From assembly GCA_963777565.1 (NCBI GenBank), contig CAVZQZ010000008.1, forward strand, positions 62,001 to 126,000: a DNA stretch of 64,000 bases, given 5' to 3'. This DNA is from CALMEC01 sp963777565 (GTDB lineage Bacteria > Actinomycetota > Thermoleophilia > Miltoncostaeales > Miltoncostaeaceae). The position numbers and the translations under genes were made by a program. Below, piece after piece: positions 19,482 through 27,727 of the stretch; within the stretch, counting starts at the first letter, position 1, and each line of letters starts with the position of its first letter. The notes beneath the pieces are model-generated. The model had not been told where the DNA came from, did not search any database, and saw only the letters and a program-made list of their open reading frames with translations.

Positions 19482-20108
19482 ATGGCTGAGGCAGCCGCCC
19501 CGGAGACCGCCGAGACCCGCGTCCGATCGGGACTGCGGGAGCGCACGAAGGCGCGCACGCGTCAGGAGCTGATCGACGCGGCGTTCACGCTCTTCGCCGA
19601 GCGCGGCTTCGAGGCGTGCACCGTCGACGAGATCGCAGAGGCGGCGGACGTCTCGCCGCGCACCTTCTTCCGGTACTTCCCGGTCAAGGAGGATGTCGCG
19701 CTCGCGCGCCTCGAGGACGAGTCCGCCTCGCTCGTCGAGCATCTCGCCCGGCGTCCCGCGTCGGAGTCGCCGCTCACCGCCCTTCGCGAGGCGCTGCGGG
19801 AGCCGCTGGGCCGCCTCAAGGGCGAGCAACAGCTCTGCGGGATCATGAAGATGGTGGAGAGCTGCCCGAGCCTGGTTGCCCGCCAGATGGCCTTGCGCGC
19901 CGACAAGGAGGAGCGGCTGGCCGATGTGCTGGCGGCGCGCATGGGTGTCGACGCGGCAACCGATCTGCGTCCCCGCCTGATTGCGACGACCTTCATGGCG
20001 GCCGTCGGGCAGGCGTACCGCACGTGGATCGAGGATGGCACCCCGGACGACCTCGACGAGCGCATCGACGCGCTCACCGAGCTGCTGCGGGGTGGCCTGG
20101 AGGGCTGA
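19482..20108 (+). CDS. TetR-family transcriptional regulator
   Basis: This is a 208-residue regulator. The N-terminal TetR HTH is clear: ARTRQELIDAAFTLFAERGF, then VDEIAEAADVSPRTFFRYF as the recognition helix region. The C-terminal ~140 residues form a ligand-binding helical domain without identifiable ligand residues. It is divergent from the MFS gene and their promoters overlap, so it probably represses the MFS-PAP2 operon and itself until an effector binds. The operator probably lies within 19395-19475; I see no perfect palindrome to assign it to. Confidence 0.9.
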   Translation: MAEAAAPETAETRVRSGLRERTKARTRQELIDAAFTLFAERGFEACTVDEIAEAADVSPRTFFRYFPVKEDVALARLEDESASLVEHLARRPASESPLTALREALREPLGRLKGEQQLCGIMKMVESCPSLVARQMALRADKEERLADVLAARMGVDAATDLRPRLIATTFMAAVGQAYRTWIEDGTPDDLDERIDALTELLRGGLEG

Positions 20109-20114
20109 GCCCGG

Positions 20115-20891
20115 TTAGCCGCCCGCGCGGATCATGCGGAGGAGCGGCTCAGCGAGTCCGGGCCGCGCGGCCATGACGCCGTCGGCGCCGCCCGGTTCTG
20201 CGGGCAGATGGGTCACCGTCCCCCCGGCGGCGCGCACCAGCATCGCGCCGGCGGCCCAGTCCCAGGCCGACAGGCCCGTCTCGTAGAACGCGTCGAGCCG
20301 GCCAGCAGCGACCCACGCAAGGTCGAGGGCGGCGGAGCCGAAGCGCCGCACGTCGCGCACCCCGGGGAGCCAGTCGACGAGGAGCGACGCCTGGCGGGCC
20401 CGCCGCTCGGCCACGTACGAGAAGCCCGTTCCGACGAGCGCCTCGGCCACCGCGCCGCTCCCCGCGAGCTCCAGTCGCTCCCCGTCGAGCCGGGCGGCGC
20501 CCTGGGCGGCGGTGAACGTCTCGCCGCGCATCGGATCGTGCACAACGCCGACCAGGTCACCGCCCGGGCCGGTCGCGGCGATGCTCACCGACCAGTGGGG
20601 GATGCCCCAGAGGTAGTTGATCGTCCCGTCGAGCGGGTCCACGACCCAGCGCACCCCCGACGCGCTGTCGGCGCTACCGCCCTCCTCAGCCAGCAGGCCG
20701 TCCTGTGGACGCTCGCCACGGATCAGCTCGAGGATCAGGGCTTCGGCGGCCCGGTCGGCGTCGCTCACCAGGTCGGTCCGGCTCGACTTGGCGGACAGGC
20801 CCGCCTGCGGTCCCCCGAACCGCTCGCGCAGCAGCTCGCCGGCCGCCGTGGCTGCGCGGACCGCCAACTCGAGGAGGCCGTCCTCGCTCAC
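20115..20891 (-). CDS. Inositol monophosphatase family protein
   Basis: This 258-residue Mg-dependent phosphatase has metal-site motifs DPLDGTINYLWG and LSAWDWAAGAMLVRAAGG, with an upstream Glu pair in LLAEEGG. It would release inorganic phosphate from inositol-1-phosphate or a similar sugar phosphate (histidinol phosphate and fructose-1,6-bisphosphate are alternatives in this family). The GTG start at 20891 forms a 4-nt overlap (GTGA) with the VOC gene upstream. It is convergent with tetR, with a 6-nt gap. Confidence 0.88.
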   Translation of the reverse strand: MSEDGLLELAVRAATAAGELLRERFGGPQAGLSAKSSRTDLVSDADRAAEALILELIRGERPQDGLLAEEGGSADSASGVRWVVDPLDGTINYLWGIPHWSVSIAATGPGGDLVGVVHDPMRGETFTAAQGAARLDGERLELAGSGAVAEALVGTGFSYVAERRARQASLLVDWLPGVRDVRRFGSAALDLAWVAAGRLDAFYETGLSAWDWAAGAMLVRAAGGTVTHLPAEPGGADGVMAARPGLAEPLLRMIRAGG

Positions 20892-21253
20892 GCCGGGGGG
20901 TCGGGCGGGGGGACGGCGAACAACTCCACCAGGTTCCCCGCGGGGTCGCGGACGAACCACCGCTCCTCGCCCCAGATGCGCGCCGCTTCGACGGGCTCCT
21001 GACCGAATCGCCGGCACCGGTCGAGGGTCGCCGTGAGATCGTCGACCTGCAGGGCGAGGTGGCCGAGCGAGTCCGGCGCCCCGGGGCCATCCAGCAGGTG
21101 GACGTGGTCTCCGTCGCCGAAGCGAAACCAGGCGCGGCCCGCCAGGTTCGGGATCCGCTGCATCCCGATCGCGTCCTCGTAGAACGCGCAGCACGCATCG
21201 AAGGCGGCGTCCGGTACCTGGACCGATGCGTGCTGAAGCCTGACCGCGCCCAT
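20888..21253 (-). CDS. VOC (glyoxalase/bleomycin-resistance) superfamily protein
   Basis: This 121-residue single VOC module has two beta-alpha-beta-beta-beta halves (LQHASVQVPDAAFDACCAFYEDAIGM and LGHLALQVDDLTATL). Candidate metal ligands are a His in LQHAS, a His in GHLALQ and the Glu in GNLVELFAVP. The activity (isomerase, lyase or binding protein) cannot be assigned. It is cotranscribed with the inositol monophosphatase gene and divergent from ispH. The ATG at 21253 lies 6 nt after a TAACCT box. Confidence 0.82.
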   Translation of the reverse strand: MGAVRLQHASVQVPDAAFDACCAFYEDAIGMQRIPNLAGRAWFRFGDGDHVHLLDGPGAPDSLGHLALQVDDLTATLDRCRRFGQEPVEAARIWGEERWFVRDPAGNLVELFAVPPPDPPA

Positions 21254-21259
21254 GGACCC

Positions 21260-21265
21260 AGGTTA
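21260..21265 (-). promoter_or_regulatory. -10 box TAACCT of the VOC-IMPase operon
   Basis: TAACCT on the minus strand is followed by 6 nt and the ATG at 21253, a leaderless arrangement. Confidence 0.5.
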
Positions 21266-21288
21266 GTCGAGGCAGGGTGCCGCTGGGG

Positions 21289-21294
21289 TACGCT
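21289..21294 (+). promoter_or_regulatory. -10 box TACGCT of ispH
   Basis: TACGCT is followed by 6 nt and the GTG at 21301. It is the same hexamer as upstream of the CoA-binding gene. Confidence 0.5.
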
Positions 21295-21300
21295 ACCCGG

Positions 21301-22236
21301 GTGAGCCACGAGGTCACCCTGATCGCCCCGCGGGGCTACTGCGCCGGCGTCGACCGCGCGATCGAGACGGTCGAGCGGGCGCTCGCGGAGCGCGGCGCGC
21401 CGATCTACGTGCGCGGCGAGATCGTCCACAACAAGCACGTGGTCGCGACGCTGGCCGAGAAGGGTGCCGTGTTCGTCGACAGCCCGAGCGACGTTCCGGC
21501 CGGCGCGACGATCATCCTCTCGGCGCACGGAAGCGCCCCCGACGTCTACCGCGAATGCGAGGCCCGCGACCTGGTCGTGATCGACGCGACGTGCCCCCTC
21601 GTCAGCAAAGTGCATGCCGAGGTGCGCCGGTACGCCGGGCGCGGCGCCACCGTCCTGCTCGTCGGTCACGCCGACCACGACGAGGTGATCGGAACGCGGG
21701 GCGAGGCGCCCGACCAGGTCATCCTCATCGAGGACGTCGCGCAGGCCGAGACGGTCGACGTTCCCGACCCGGAGAACGTCGCACTGACGACGCAGACCAC
21801 GCTGTCGCTGGACGACACCACCGCCATCGTCGCCGTGCTTCGCCGCAGGTTCCCGGCGCTGCGCGAACCCGCCTCGAGCGACATCTGCTACGCCACCCAG
21901 AATCGCCAGGACGCGGTCAAGCAGGCGGTCACCGCAGGCGCGGACCTGGTGCTCGTCGTCGGTTCGCAGAACTCCTCCAACTCACAGCGCCTCGTCGAGG
22001 TCGCGAGGGCCGGCGGGGCGGATGCCCACCTCATCGACTCCAGTGCGGATCTCGACCCGGCCTGGCTCGACGGGCGTCGGCGGGTCTCGCTCACATCCGG
22101 CGCATCGGCGCCGGAGGAGCTCGTTCAGGGCGTCGCGGCCTGGCTCGCCGAGCGCGGATGGGCCCGTGGTGGCGAGGAAGTCCCCAGCGACGAGGGGGTC
22201 GTGTTCGCGCTCCCCACGGAGCTGCGCGCCGGCTGA
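21301..22236 (+). CDS. ispH: 4-hydroxy-3-methylbut-2-enyl diphosphate reductase
   Basis: This 311-residue enzyme performs the last step of the MEP pathway, reducing HMBPP to IPP and DMAPP with a [4Fe-4S] cluster. The three cluster Cys are in GYCAGV, ATCPLV and DICYATQNRQ. Substrate-site residues are visible as VHNKHVV, SAHGS, GHADHDEVIGTRGE, TQTTLS and SQNSSNSQRL. The length is normal. The GTG at 21301 gives the standard N-terminus (SHEVTLIAPRGYC). The -10 box 6 nt upstream suggests leaderless transcription. It is divergent from the VOC gene. Confidence 0.95.
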   Translation: MSHEVTLIAPRGYCAGVDRAIETVERALAERGAPIYVRGEIVHNKHVVATLAEKGAVFVDSPSDVPAGATIILSAHGSAPDVYRECEARDLVVIDATCPLVSKVHAEVRRYAGRGATVLLVGHADHDEVIGTRGEAPDQVILIEDVAQAETVDVPDPENVALTTQTTLSLDDTTAIVAVLRRRFPALREPASSDICYATQNRQDAVKQAVTAGADLVLVVGSQNSSNSQRLVEVARAGGADAHLIDSSADLDPAWLDGRRRVSLTSGASAPEELVQGVAAWLAERGWARGGEEVPSDEGVVFALPTELRAG

Positions 22237-22248
22237 CGCCTACCGGTC

Positions 22249-22264
22249 CCCGCGATCGAGCGGG
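22249..22264 (+). terminator. Possible terminator hairpin after ispH
   Basis: CCCGC and GCGGG pair around a 6-nt loop, 13 nt after the ispH stop. The stem is short and has no T-run. Confidence 0.3.
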
Positions 22265-22289
22265 TGATGGTCGCGCTGCAACACGGCGC

Positions 22290-22325
22290 GACATGACAAA
22301 TGTCCCACCGTTTGGCATGTGGGGC
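22290..22325 (+). other. Two adjacent hairpins in the 260-nt region before the NlpC/P60 gene
   Basis: GACAT/ATGTC (22290-22294 with 22300-22304) overlaps a longer stem GTCCCAC/GTGGGGC (22302-22308 with 22319-22325, one G-T pair). The rest of 22237-22498 holds no gene that I can support. A structured leader or protein operator is possible; I could not match a known riboswitch consensus. Confidence 0.35.
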
Positions 22326-22498
22326 CGACGCACGTCTGAATGCGGGATCTCACGGCTGCAATGGCTGTTACGAGCCTGACCGCAGCGCAGTTCCCGAAGT
22401 GACGTTTGTCCTTGAGCGGCTGTCGCGGGCAGGTCTACGGTCGTCCGCATCGACGGGGCGCACGGACCGACGCGCCCCACTGCCCAGGATCAGGGAGG

Positions 22499-23092
22499 TT
22501 GCTCATCCGAGGCCCCACGCCCGGCCGCCGTCGCGCGGCCCGAATACTTCGCGCGCTCATCGGCGCGGCCGCGCTGGCTGCGCTCGCCGTGCCGGCGGCC
22601 GACGCCCGACCCGTGATCGACGCCGCCGGAGCGGAGATCGAGGCGCCCGCAGAGCGTGCGGCGCTCGTGCGGTACGCGGCGCAGTTCACCGGCACGCCCT
22701 ACCGCTGGGGCGGATCGAGCCCCGCGGGCTTCGATTGCTCCGGCCTCGTCCGCTACGTGTATGCGAGGTTCGGCGTCCAGATGGAACACTTCAGCGGCGC
22801 CCAGTACGCGGCCTACCCCAAGGTCGCGCGGGATGACCTGCAGCCCGGCGACCTCGTGTTCTTCGCCGGACGCGGCCACGTGGGCATCTACATCGGGGGC
22901 GAGCGGTTCATCCACGCGACCCACAGCGGTGACCACGTTCGCGTCTCGAAGCTGAGCGAGGGCTGGTACCAAACGGGGTATGCCGGCGCGGTACGCCCGC
23001 CCTATCCCGCGGGCGCCTCGAGCACCGTCGGGCCGGTCACCCGGAAGCCCGGAGGGATCCGCTCGATGAGCTCGCGGGCGCTCGTGGCGTAA
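22499..23092 (+). CDS. Secreted NlpC/P60 peptidoglycan endopeptidase
   Basis: This protein of about 197 residues has an Arg-rich, hydrophobic N-terminal export signal (RRRAARILRALIGAAALAAL) and one NlpC/P60 domain. The catalytic Cys is in FDCSGLVRYVY, the His in RGHVGIYIG and the third polar residue is the His in FIHATHSG. It should cut peptide stems of peptidoglycan. I took the TTG at 22499 as start, but the GGAGG at 22494-22498 touches it. The ATC at 22505 would have ideal spacing. The 3' end overlaps the convergent pyrophosphorylase gene by 91 nt, unusually long here, so the last 25 codons may be an artefact of a small indel. Confidence 0.82.
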   Translation: MLIRGPTPGRRRAARILRALIGAAALAALAVPAADARPVIDAAGAEIEAPAERAALVRYAAQFTGTPYRWGGSSPAGFDCSGLVRYVYARFGVQMEHFSGAQYAAYPKVARDDLQPGDLVFFAGRGHVGIYIGGERFIHATHSGDHVRVSKLSEGWYQTGYAGAVRPPYPAGASSTVGPVTRKPGGIRSMSSRALVA

Positions 23093-24411
23093 CGCGGGTC
23101 GATCTCGATGTCGACGGCCGGCTCGCCCCGGCTGTCGCGGGGAACGGAGACGCCGGCGGCGTCGAGCCAGCGGGCGTAGACGCGGTTGAGGTCGCGGCGT
23201 GCCGTCGCCGGCGAGTCCGCGCCGTCGGCGTTCTTGATTGGCGAGAACTCGTCCTCACGTGCCGCCTCGAGGGAGCAGACGCGGTCGGCGAGCGGGAGCG
23301 CGTCGAAGATGAACGACTCGAACTTGACCGCGTTGGGCGCGTCCGGCGTCACCAGCGTTCTGGACGCGTCGAGATGTGGCACCGGCTTGATCGCGGCGTG
23401 GAAGGGCAGGCCCACGCCGCCGGCGGTGATCCGCTCGGCGAGGTCGACCTCGATGGCGTGAACGGCGATGGACCCCGCCCAGAAGACGAGCTCGCCGCCC
23501 GCGTCACGCGCGTGGGCGAGGGCGTCGGGGAGGTCGCTGTACTCCACCAGCGTCGTGCGCCCGCTCCGCGTGGCGACGACGCCCATGCGCTCCTCCGGTG
23601 AGCGCTTGCGGACGACCACGTTCGACATCTCGGCGTCCGCGAGTCTGTGCGCACCGAGAAACTCCGGCCGGGCGACGCGGGTGAGGGGATTGTCGACCTG
23701 GAACGTGAAGAACGTCGTGATCCCACGATCGCGCATCTCGGCCAGCAGGCCGTTGCGGGCGAGCGCCGGAAAGAGGCCGCCGTGCCCGTCCGGTGACGGC
23801 GCGACCCGGTCGGGGGCCTCGAGCAGGATCCGGCCGGACTCCCGGTCGACGGCGGGCAGAGTGCCCTGCACGAAGATGCGGATCGAGTCCGCCGCCAGGC
23901 CGAAATGCCCCTGGGCGGCGAAGATCGCCCGCGTCTCGGCGTCGTTCTGCGGCGAGGTCAGGACGTACCAGGGCAGGGCGCACCCGTACCGTCGACGGCA
24001 GGCGGCGACCTTCGCCGCGTGATGGGCGAACAGGATGCGCCCGGTGATCGGCGCGAACGGGAACGCGCCCTTCGGTCCGTCGAAGCCGAGGCGGGTGCCC
24101 TGGCCACCGGCGACCAGGACGGCCGCCACGCGGTCCGCCTTCAAGAGGTCCTCGCCGGCCTCCCGAGCCGCGTGCTCACGGTCCCGGTCGGCCTCGTCAC
24201 GCGGAAGCGCGATCACCTCCGGCGGCTCGAGGTCTGCGAACACGTCCGAGGCGTGCCCGGTCAGCTCCCGAAAGAGGCGGCCGACGCCGGCGAGGTCGAT
24301 CTCCTCGATCTGGGCGGCGAGCCGCGCCCGCCCCGCGTCGTCGAGTCGTTCGAGGGCGTCGGCAAGGTGGTCCTGCCCGGCGTCGGCGAGGCGTTCGCTG
24401 AGGGTCGGCAC
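23002..24411 (-). CDS. UTP-sugar-1-phosphate uridylyltransferase, UAP1/UGP type (eukaryote-like)
   Basis: This 469-residue enzyme is of the UDPGP family otherwise typical of eukaryotic UDP-GlcNAc pyrophosphorylase. The nucleotide-binding loop is LVAGGQGTRLGFDGPKG. Further family signatures are LTSPQNDAETRAIF, GHGGLFPALARNG and FQVDNPLTRVA, with AVKFESFIFDALP near the C-terminus. It should make a UDP-sugar from UTP and a hexose or N-acetylhexosamine 1-phosphate in the cytosol, feeding cell-wall or glycan synthesis. GTG start at 24411. The dehydrogenase gene lies 10 nt upstream on the same strand. The ordinary bacterial counterparts are GlmU and GalU, so this is an alternative route. Confidence 0.88.
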   Translation of the reverse strand: MPTLSERLADAGQDHLADALERLDDAGRARLAAQIEEIDLAGVGRLFRELTGHASDVFADLEPPEVIALPRDEADRDREHAAREAGEDLLKADRVAAVLVAGGQGTRLGFDGPKGAFPFAPITGRILFAHHAAKVAACRRRYGCALPWYVLTSPQNDAETRAIFAAQGHFGLAADSIRIFVQGTLPAVDRESGRILLEAPDRVAPSPDGHGGLFPALARNGLLAEMRDRGITTFFTFQVDNPLTRVARPEFLGAHRLADAEMSNVVVRKRSPEERMGVVATRSGRTTLVEYSDLPDALAHARDAGGELVFWAGSIAVHAIEVDLAERITAGGVGLPFHAAIKPVPHLDASRTLVTPDAPNAVKFESFIFDALPLADRVCSLEAAREDEFSPIKNADGADSPATARRDLNRVYARWLDAAGVSVPRDSRGEPAVDIEIDPRYATSARELIERIPPGFRVTGPTVLEAPAG

Positions 24412-24421
24412 CGGCGGACCG

Positions 24422-25507
24422 CTACGGCTCGAGCGCGACCTTGACCACGCCCTCCCGCCGCTCGGCCATCATCCGGTAGCCCTCCGTGCCTTCCGACAGC
24501 GGCAGGCGGTGCGTGAGCATCGGGCTCGGATCCATCCGGCCGGACTCGACCAAGTCCAGGAGCCGTGGGATGTACACCTTGCCCGGCACGAGGCCGCCCG
24601 TGATGGTGATGTTGCGAGGAACTGGTCGAACCAGTTGACCTCCGGGGTCTTGCCCATGAAGTGGTCCATGCCGAGGCAGGCGATCGATCCGCCGGCCCGC
24701 ACCGCGGCGTGCGCGGTGGCCATCGACTCGGTGCTGGAGATCGAGTCCACCACGACGTGGGCGCCCTGGCCGTCGGTGAGCTCATACACGCGGGCCTTGA
24801 TCTCGTCGTCGTCACGCGACGCGATCGTCTCGGTGGCTCCCAGGGTCGTCGCAAGCGCGAGGCGATCGGGGTGGTGTCCGGTGCAGACGATGTTCTCCGC
24901 GCCGAGGGCGGTCGCGCTGTGCACGGCCGACAGCCCGACAGCGCCGTCGCCGATCACGACGATGTTGTCGCCGGGCCGGGCACCGGCCGCGCACGAGCCC
25001 GTGCCATCCCGTCGACATCACGTCGACGAGCGGCAGCAACTTCGCCTGGTGCTCCGGGCCCGCGAGCGACTCCGGCATGAGCTGGAGCGTGCCGTCGGCG
25101 AGCGGCACGCGCATGTACTGGGACTGGGCGCCCTGGACGTCGCCCCCGTGCTGCCACACGCGGCCCGCCCAGCCGAAGAGCGACCACCTCAGGCACGACG
25201 ACGCGAGCTCCTCCTGGCAGTAGACGCAGGTGCCGTCGGCGACACTGCACGACGAGAGCACGCGATCGCCGGGGGCGAAACCCGTGACGTCGGCGCCGAC
25301 CGCCTCGACGGTCCCGATGAACTCGTGCCCGAGTCGTTGCCCCTCCGTGAATCCGAAGGCGGTACCGGCGTTGAAGATGTGGAGGTCCGACCCGCAGATC
25401 GTGGTGAGCGTGACCAGAACGATCGCGTCGGTCGGCTCGAGGATCGTCGGATCGGGGACCTCGGTCACCCGGATGTCGCCGGTTCCATGGAACGTCACTC
25501 CCTGCAT
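24422..25507 (-). pseudogene. Zinc-dependent alcohol dehydrogenase family protein, two frameshifts
   Basis: Read across frames this is a ~360-residue medium-chain dehydrogenase. The catalytic zinc ligands are in TICGSDLH and RLGHEFIG. A Cys-rich structural lobe (VADGTCVYCQEELASSC) follows, then the NAD(P) loop VVIGDGAVGLSAV. The frame breaks near 24978-24995 and again near 24613-24618, where one C appears to be missing before RNITITGGLVPGKVY. The ATG at 25507 opens the usual N-terminus (QGVTFHGTGDIRVTEVPDP). The substrate is unknown. It is divergent from osmC and on the same strand as the pyrophosphorylase gene. Confidence 0.85.
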
Positions 25508-25635
25508 GTCGCCTCCGTCGTCGAGCGGGATCCAGACAGGAGTCCAGCATACGCAGGGCGGGGAGGGCCCCACACTTGAACGGGGACGGCGCGGTGGTAG
25601 CGTCGCCGCTCTGTCGCCGAGCGAAGGGAAGCCCG

Positions 25636-26145
25636 ATGAGCAGCGCGATCGACGAGGCCCGCGATGCGATGAACGCGATCGCGGACCGGTTTGCCACCGA
25701 CGAGAAGGCGTTGCGCACGCTGACGGTAGGCGTGGTGCTCGGCACCGGACTCCGCGTCGACATCGACATCCGCAAGCACCGGATCACTGTCGACGAGCCG
25801 AAGGGCATCGGCGGGACCGACGAGGGCCCCAGCCCCGTCGAACTGCTCCTGGCGTCGCTCACGGCCTGCCAGGCGATCACGTACCGCGTCTGGGCGATGA
25901 GGCTCGGGATCGCGCTCGACACCGTCGCGGTCGAGGCGGACGGCGACATGGATCTCCGGGGCTTTCTCGGCGGTGGCGGCGACGGCATCCCCGCCGGCTT
26001 CTCGGCCCTGCGGCTGAGGGTCAGGCTCGACGGCCCCGACTCGCCCGACCGCTATCGCGAGCTCGCAGACGCGGTGGACCGGCACTGTCCCGTGCTCGAC
26101 TTCGCCGAGACGCGTGTGCCGGTCGAGCGCCGGCTGGTGGATTAG
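25636..26145 (+). CDS. OsmC/Ohr-family protein
   Basis: This 169-residue protein has the OsmC fold: GPSPVELLLASLTACQAIT carries the first redox Cys and RHCPVLDF the second. Members reduce organic or fatty-acid hydroperoxides through these two Cys. The ATG at 25636 follows AAGGGAAG with good spacing; a TAGCGT box about 37 nt upstream could be the promoter. It is convergent with hemQ: the two stop codons overlap. Confidence 0.87.
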   Translation: MSSAIDEARDAMNAIADRFATDEKALRTLTVGVVLGTGLRVDIDIRKHRITVDEPKGIGGTDEGPSPVELLLASLTACQAITYRVWAMRLGIALDTVAVEADGDMDLRGFLGGGGDGIPAGFSALRLRVRLDGPDSPDRYRELADAVDRHCPVLDFAETRVPVERRLVD

Positions 26146-26909
26146 GTCTCGACCTGGAGGCCGGCGCGTTCGAACGCGGCGCGCGGCTCCATGACGAGGC
26201 CCACCCAGAACGGGCCGAACAGGGCGTACTTGGCGCTGGCCGCGTCGAACCGCATCTCGTAGACGATCTCCTTGACCGCGACGGGGTCGTCGGCGAGCAG
26301 GGTGACGCCCCATTCCCAGTCGTCCAGCCCGGTCGCGCCGGTGATGAGCTGCAGGACGCGACCGGCGTAGGTCCGCCCGGTGGTCGCGTGTCCTCGCATG
26401 AGGCGCTTGCGCTCGTCGAAGTCGAGGTCGAACCAGTTCGCGCCGGGGATGCGGCTCTTCGACATCGGGTAGAAGCAGATGAACCGCTTGTGCGGGAGGC
26501 GGGGGTGGAGCCGGGCGTCCTTGTAGTGATCCATCCGCTCGCGCCACGTCGCGAGGGTGGCCTCGACCTCGGGCTCCCCGGCGGCCTCCAGGCGGGCGCG
26601 CTCCTCCTCCTCGGTGGTCGTGTACTCGCTGTGCTCGGTGAGCGACACGAACGAGTCGAGCCGCTCGAGCGGGCCGGCCAGCACGTCTTTGACGAGGCGG
26701 TCGAGCGCATCGAGGTCGGGCGAGAGGCACATCAGGCCGATGTCGGCACGGCCACCGAGGACGGACGACGCGATCACCTGATTCGGCTCGTCTTGCGTGA
26801 ACCCGACGAGGGCGTCGAGCACGCCGGCCGCCGACTCGCCGCGGCTGGCGCGGAGGAAGAGATGGATGACCCCCCATCCTTCGGAGGGGCGCAGTTCCGG
26901 GTCGCTCAT
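26142..26909 (-). CDS. hemQ: Coproheme decarboxylase HemQ
   Basis: This 255-residue protein of the chlorite-dismutase superfamily lacks the catalytic Arg context of true Cld and has the HemQ features. FICFYPMSKSR holds the reactive Tyr and nearby Lys, NWFDLDFDERKRLM follows, and RGHATTGRTYAG holds the proximal His. It performs the last step of the coproporphyrin-dependent heme pathway used by Actinobacteria and Firmicutes (coproheme III to heme b with peroxide). It fits with hemA, hemC and hemD at the right end of the window. A TAGCCT box lies 10 nt before the ATG on the minus strand. Confidence 0.92.
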   Translation of the reverse strand: MSDPELRPSEGWGVIHLFLRASRGESAAGVLDALVGFTQDEPNQVIASSVLGGRADIGLMCLSPDLDALDRLVKDVLAGPLERLDSFVSLTEHSEYTTTEEEERARLEAAGEPEVEATLATWRERMDHYKDARLHPRLPHKRFICFYPMSKSRIPGANWFDLDFDERKRLMRGHATTGRTYAGRVLQLITGATGLDDWEWGVTLLADDPVAVKEIVYEMRFDAASAKYALFGPFWVGLVMEPRAAFERAGLQVET

Positions 26910-26923
26910 CGCGTGATGCAGGC

Positions 26924-26929
26924 TACCTT
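26924..26929 (+). promoter_or_regulatory. -10 box TACCTT of the hypothetical-DUF427 pair
   Basis: TACCTT is followed by 6 nt and the ATG at 26936, a leaderless arrangement. Confidence 0.45.
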
Positions 26930-26935
26930 GTGCGC

Positions 26936-27238
26936 ATGAGCGATCCCGAGACGTTCGACCCGGGCGGGAAGTTCCGCTTCGCGGTGGCGGCGAGCCTCGT
27001 GGCCGACCCCATGCCGACGTTCACGCGTCTCGCGGAGAACCTGGGCATCCCGGTCGACGACGTCGTCCACTTCGCGCTCTACCGCTGGGCTTCGGCCGGC
27101 GCCGAGGCGCTGATGTCCGGCCCGCCCGAGGCGCTCCGCGAGCTCGCCGATGCCGCCGCGGCGGGCGATCTCGAACGGGTGCGCGGCATCGCAGCGTTCC
27201 TGCTCGCCGGCGACGAGGAGCGGCCGGATGCGACGTGA
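26936..27238 (+). CDS. Conserved hypothetical protein
   Basis: This 100-residue acidic soluble protein is predicted to be mostly helical (KFRFAVAASLVADPMPTFTRLAENL; PPEALRELADAAAAGDLERV). It has no Cys, signal peptide or known motif, and I do not recognise its family with certainty. It is divergent from hemQ and overlaps the DUF427 gene by 11 nt, so those two are coupled. Confidence 0.65.
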   Translation: MSDPETFDPGGKFRFAVAASLVADPMPTFTRLAENLGIPVDDVVHFALYRWASAGAEALMSGPPEALRELADAAAAGDLERVRGIAAFLLAGDEERPDAT

Positions 27239-27716
27239 GCGCCCCGGCCCGGGACAGGAGTCGGTCTGGGACTATCCGCGCCCCCCGCGCCTCGAGCGGA
27301 CCGGGCGTCGAATCCGCATCGTCTTCGGAGGCGAGACGATCGTCGATACGACGGCGGCTTGGCGCGTGCTTGAGACCAGCCATCCGCCCGGGTACTACAT
27401 CCCGCCGGCGGACGTCCGGCCGGGGGTGCTGGTCCCTGCCGTCGGCGGCTCGATCTGCGAGTGGAAGGGACGGGCCGTCTACTACAGCGTCCGCGTCGGG
27501 GACCACGAAGCGCCGAACGCCGCGTGGGCGTATCCGGACCCCACGCCGTCGTTTGCGCCGCTCGCCGGCTTCGTCTCGTTCTACGCCGGGCCGATGGAAC
27601 GCTGCCTCGTGGACGACGAGGTCGTGACCCCGCAGCCGGGCGGGTTCTACGGCGGATGGATCACGCCGGATGTCGTGGGCCCGTTCAAGGGCGGCCCGGG
27701 AACGTGGGGCTGGTGA
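27228..27716 (+). CDS. DUF427 domain protein
   Basis: This 162-residue protein has a complete DUF427 domain, a small beta-rich fold of unknown activity. Diagnostic stretches are GETIVDTTAAWRVLETSHPPGYYIP, SICEWKGRAVYYSV and AWAYPDPTPSFAPLAGFVSFY. A purine-rich GAGGAG lies about 10 nt before the ATG at 27228. Coupled to the preceding small gene by an 11-nt overlap. A decayed relative lies near 31.8 kb. Confidence 0.82.
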   Translation: MRRERPGPGQESVWDYPRPPRLERTGRRIRIVFGGETIVDTTAAWRVLETSHPPGYYIPPADVRPGVLVPAVGGSICEWKGRAVYYSVRVGDHEAPNAAWAYPDPTPSFAPLAGFVSFYAGPMERCLVDDEVVTPQPGGFYGGWITPDVVGPFKGGPGTWGW

Positions 27717-27727
27717 GCGGCCGCTCC

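Noticed and set aside
22237..22500. c-di-AMP (ydaO-type) riboswitch
   Set aside because: Although expected upstream of NlpC/P60 genes in Actinobacteria, the conserved core words of that riboswitch were not found by eye.
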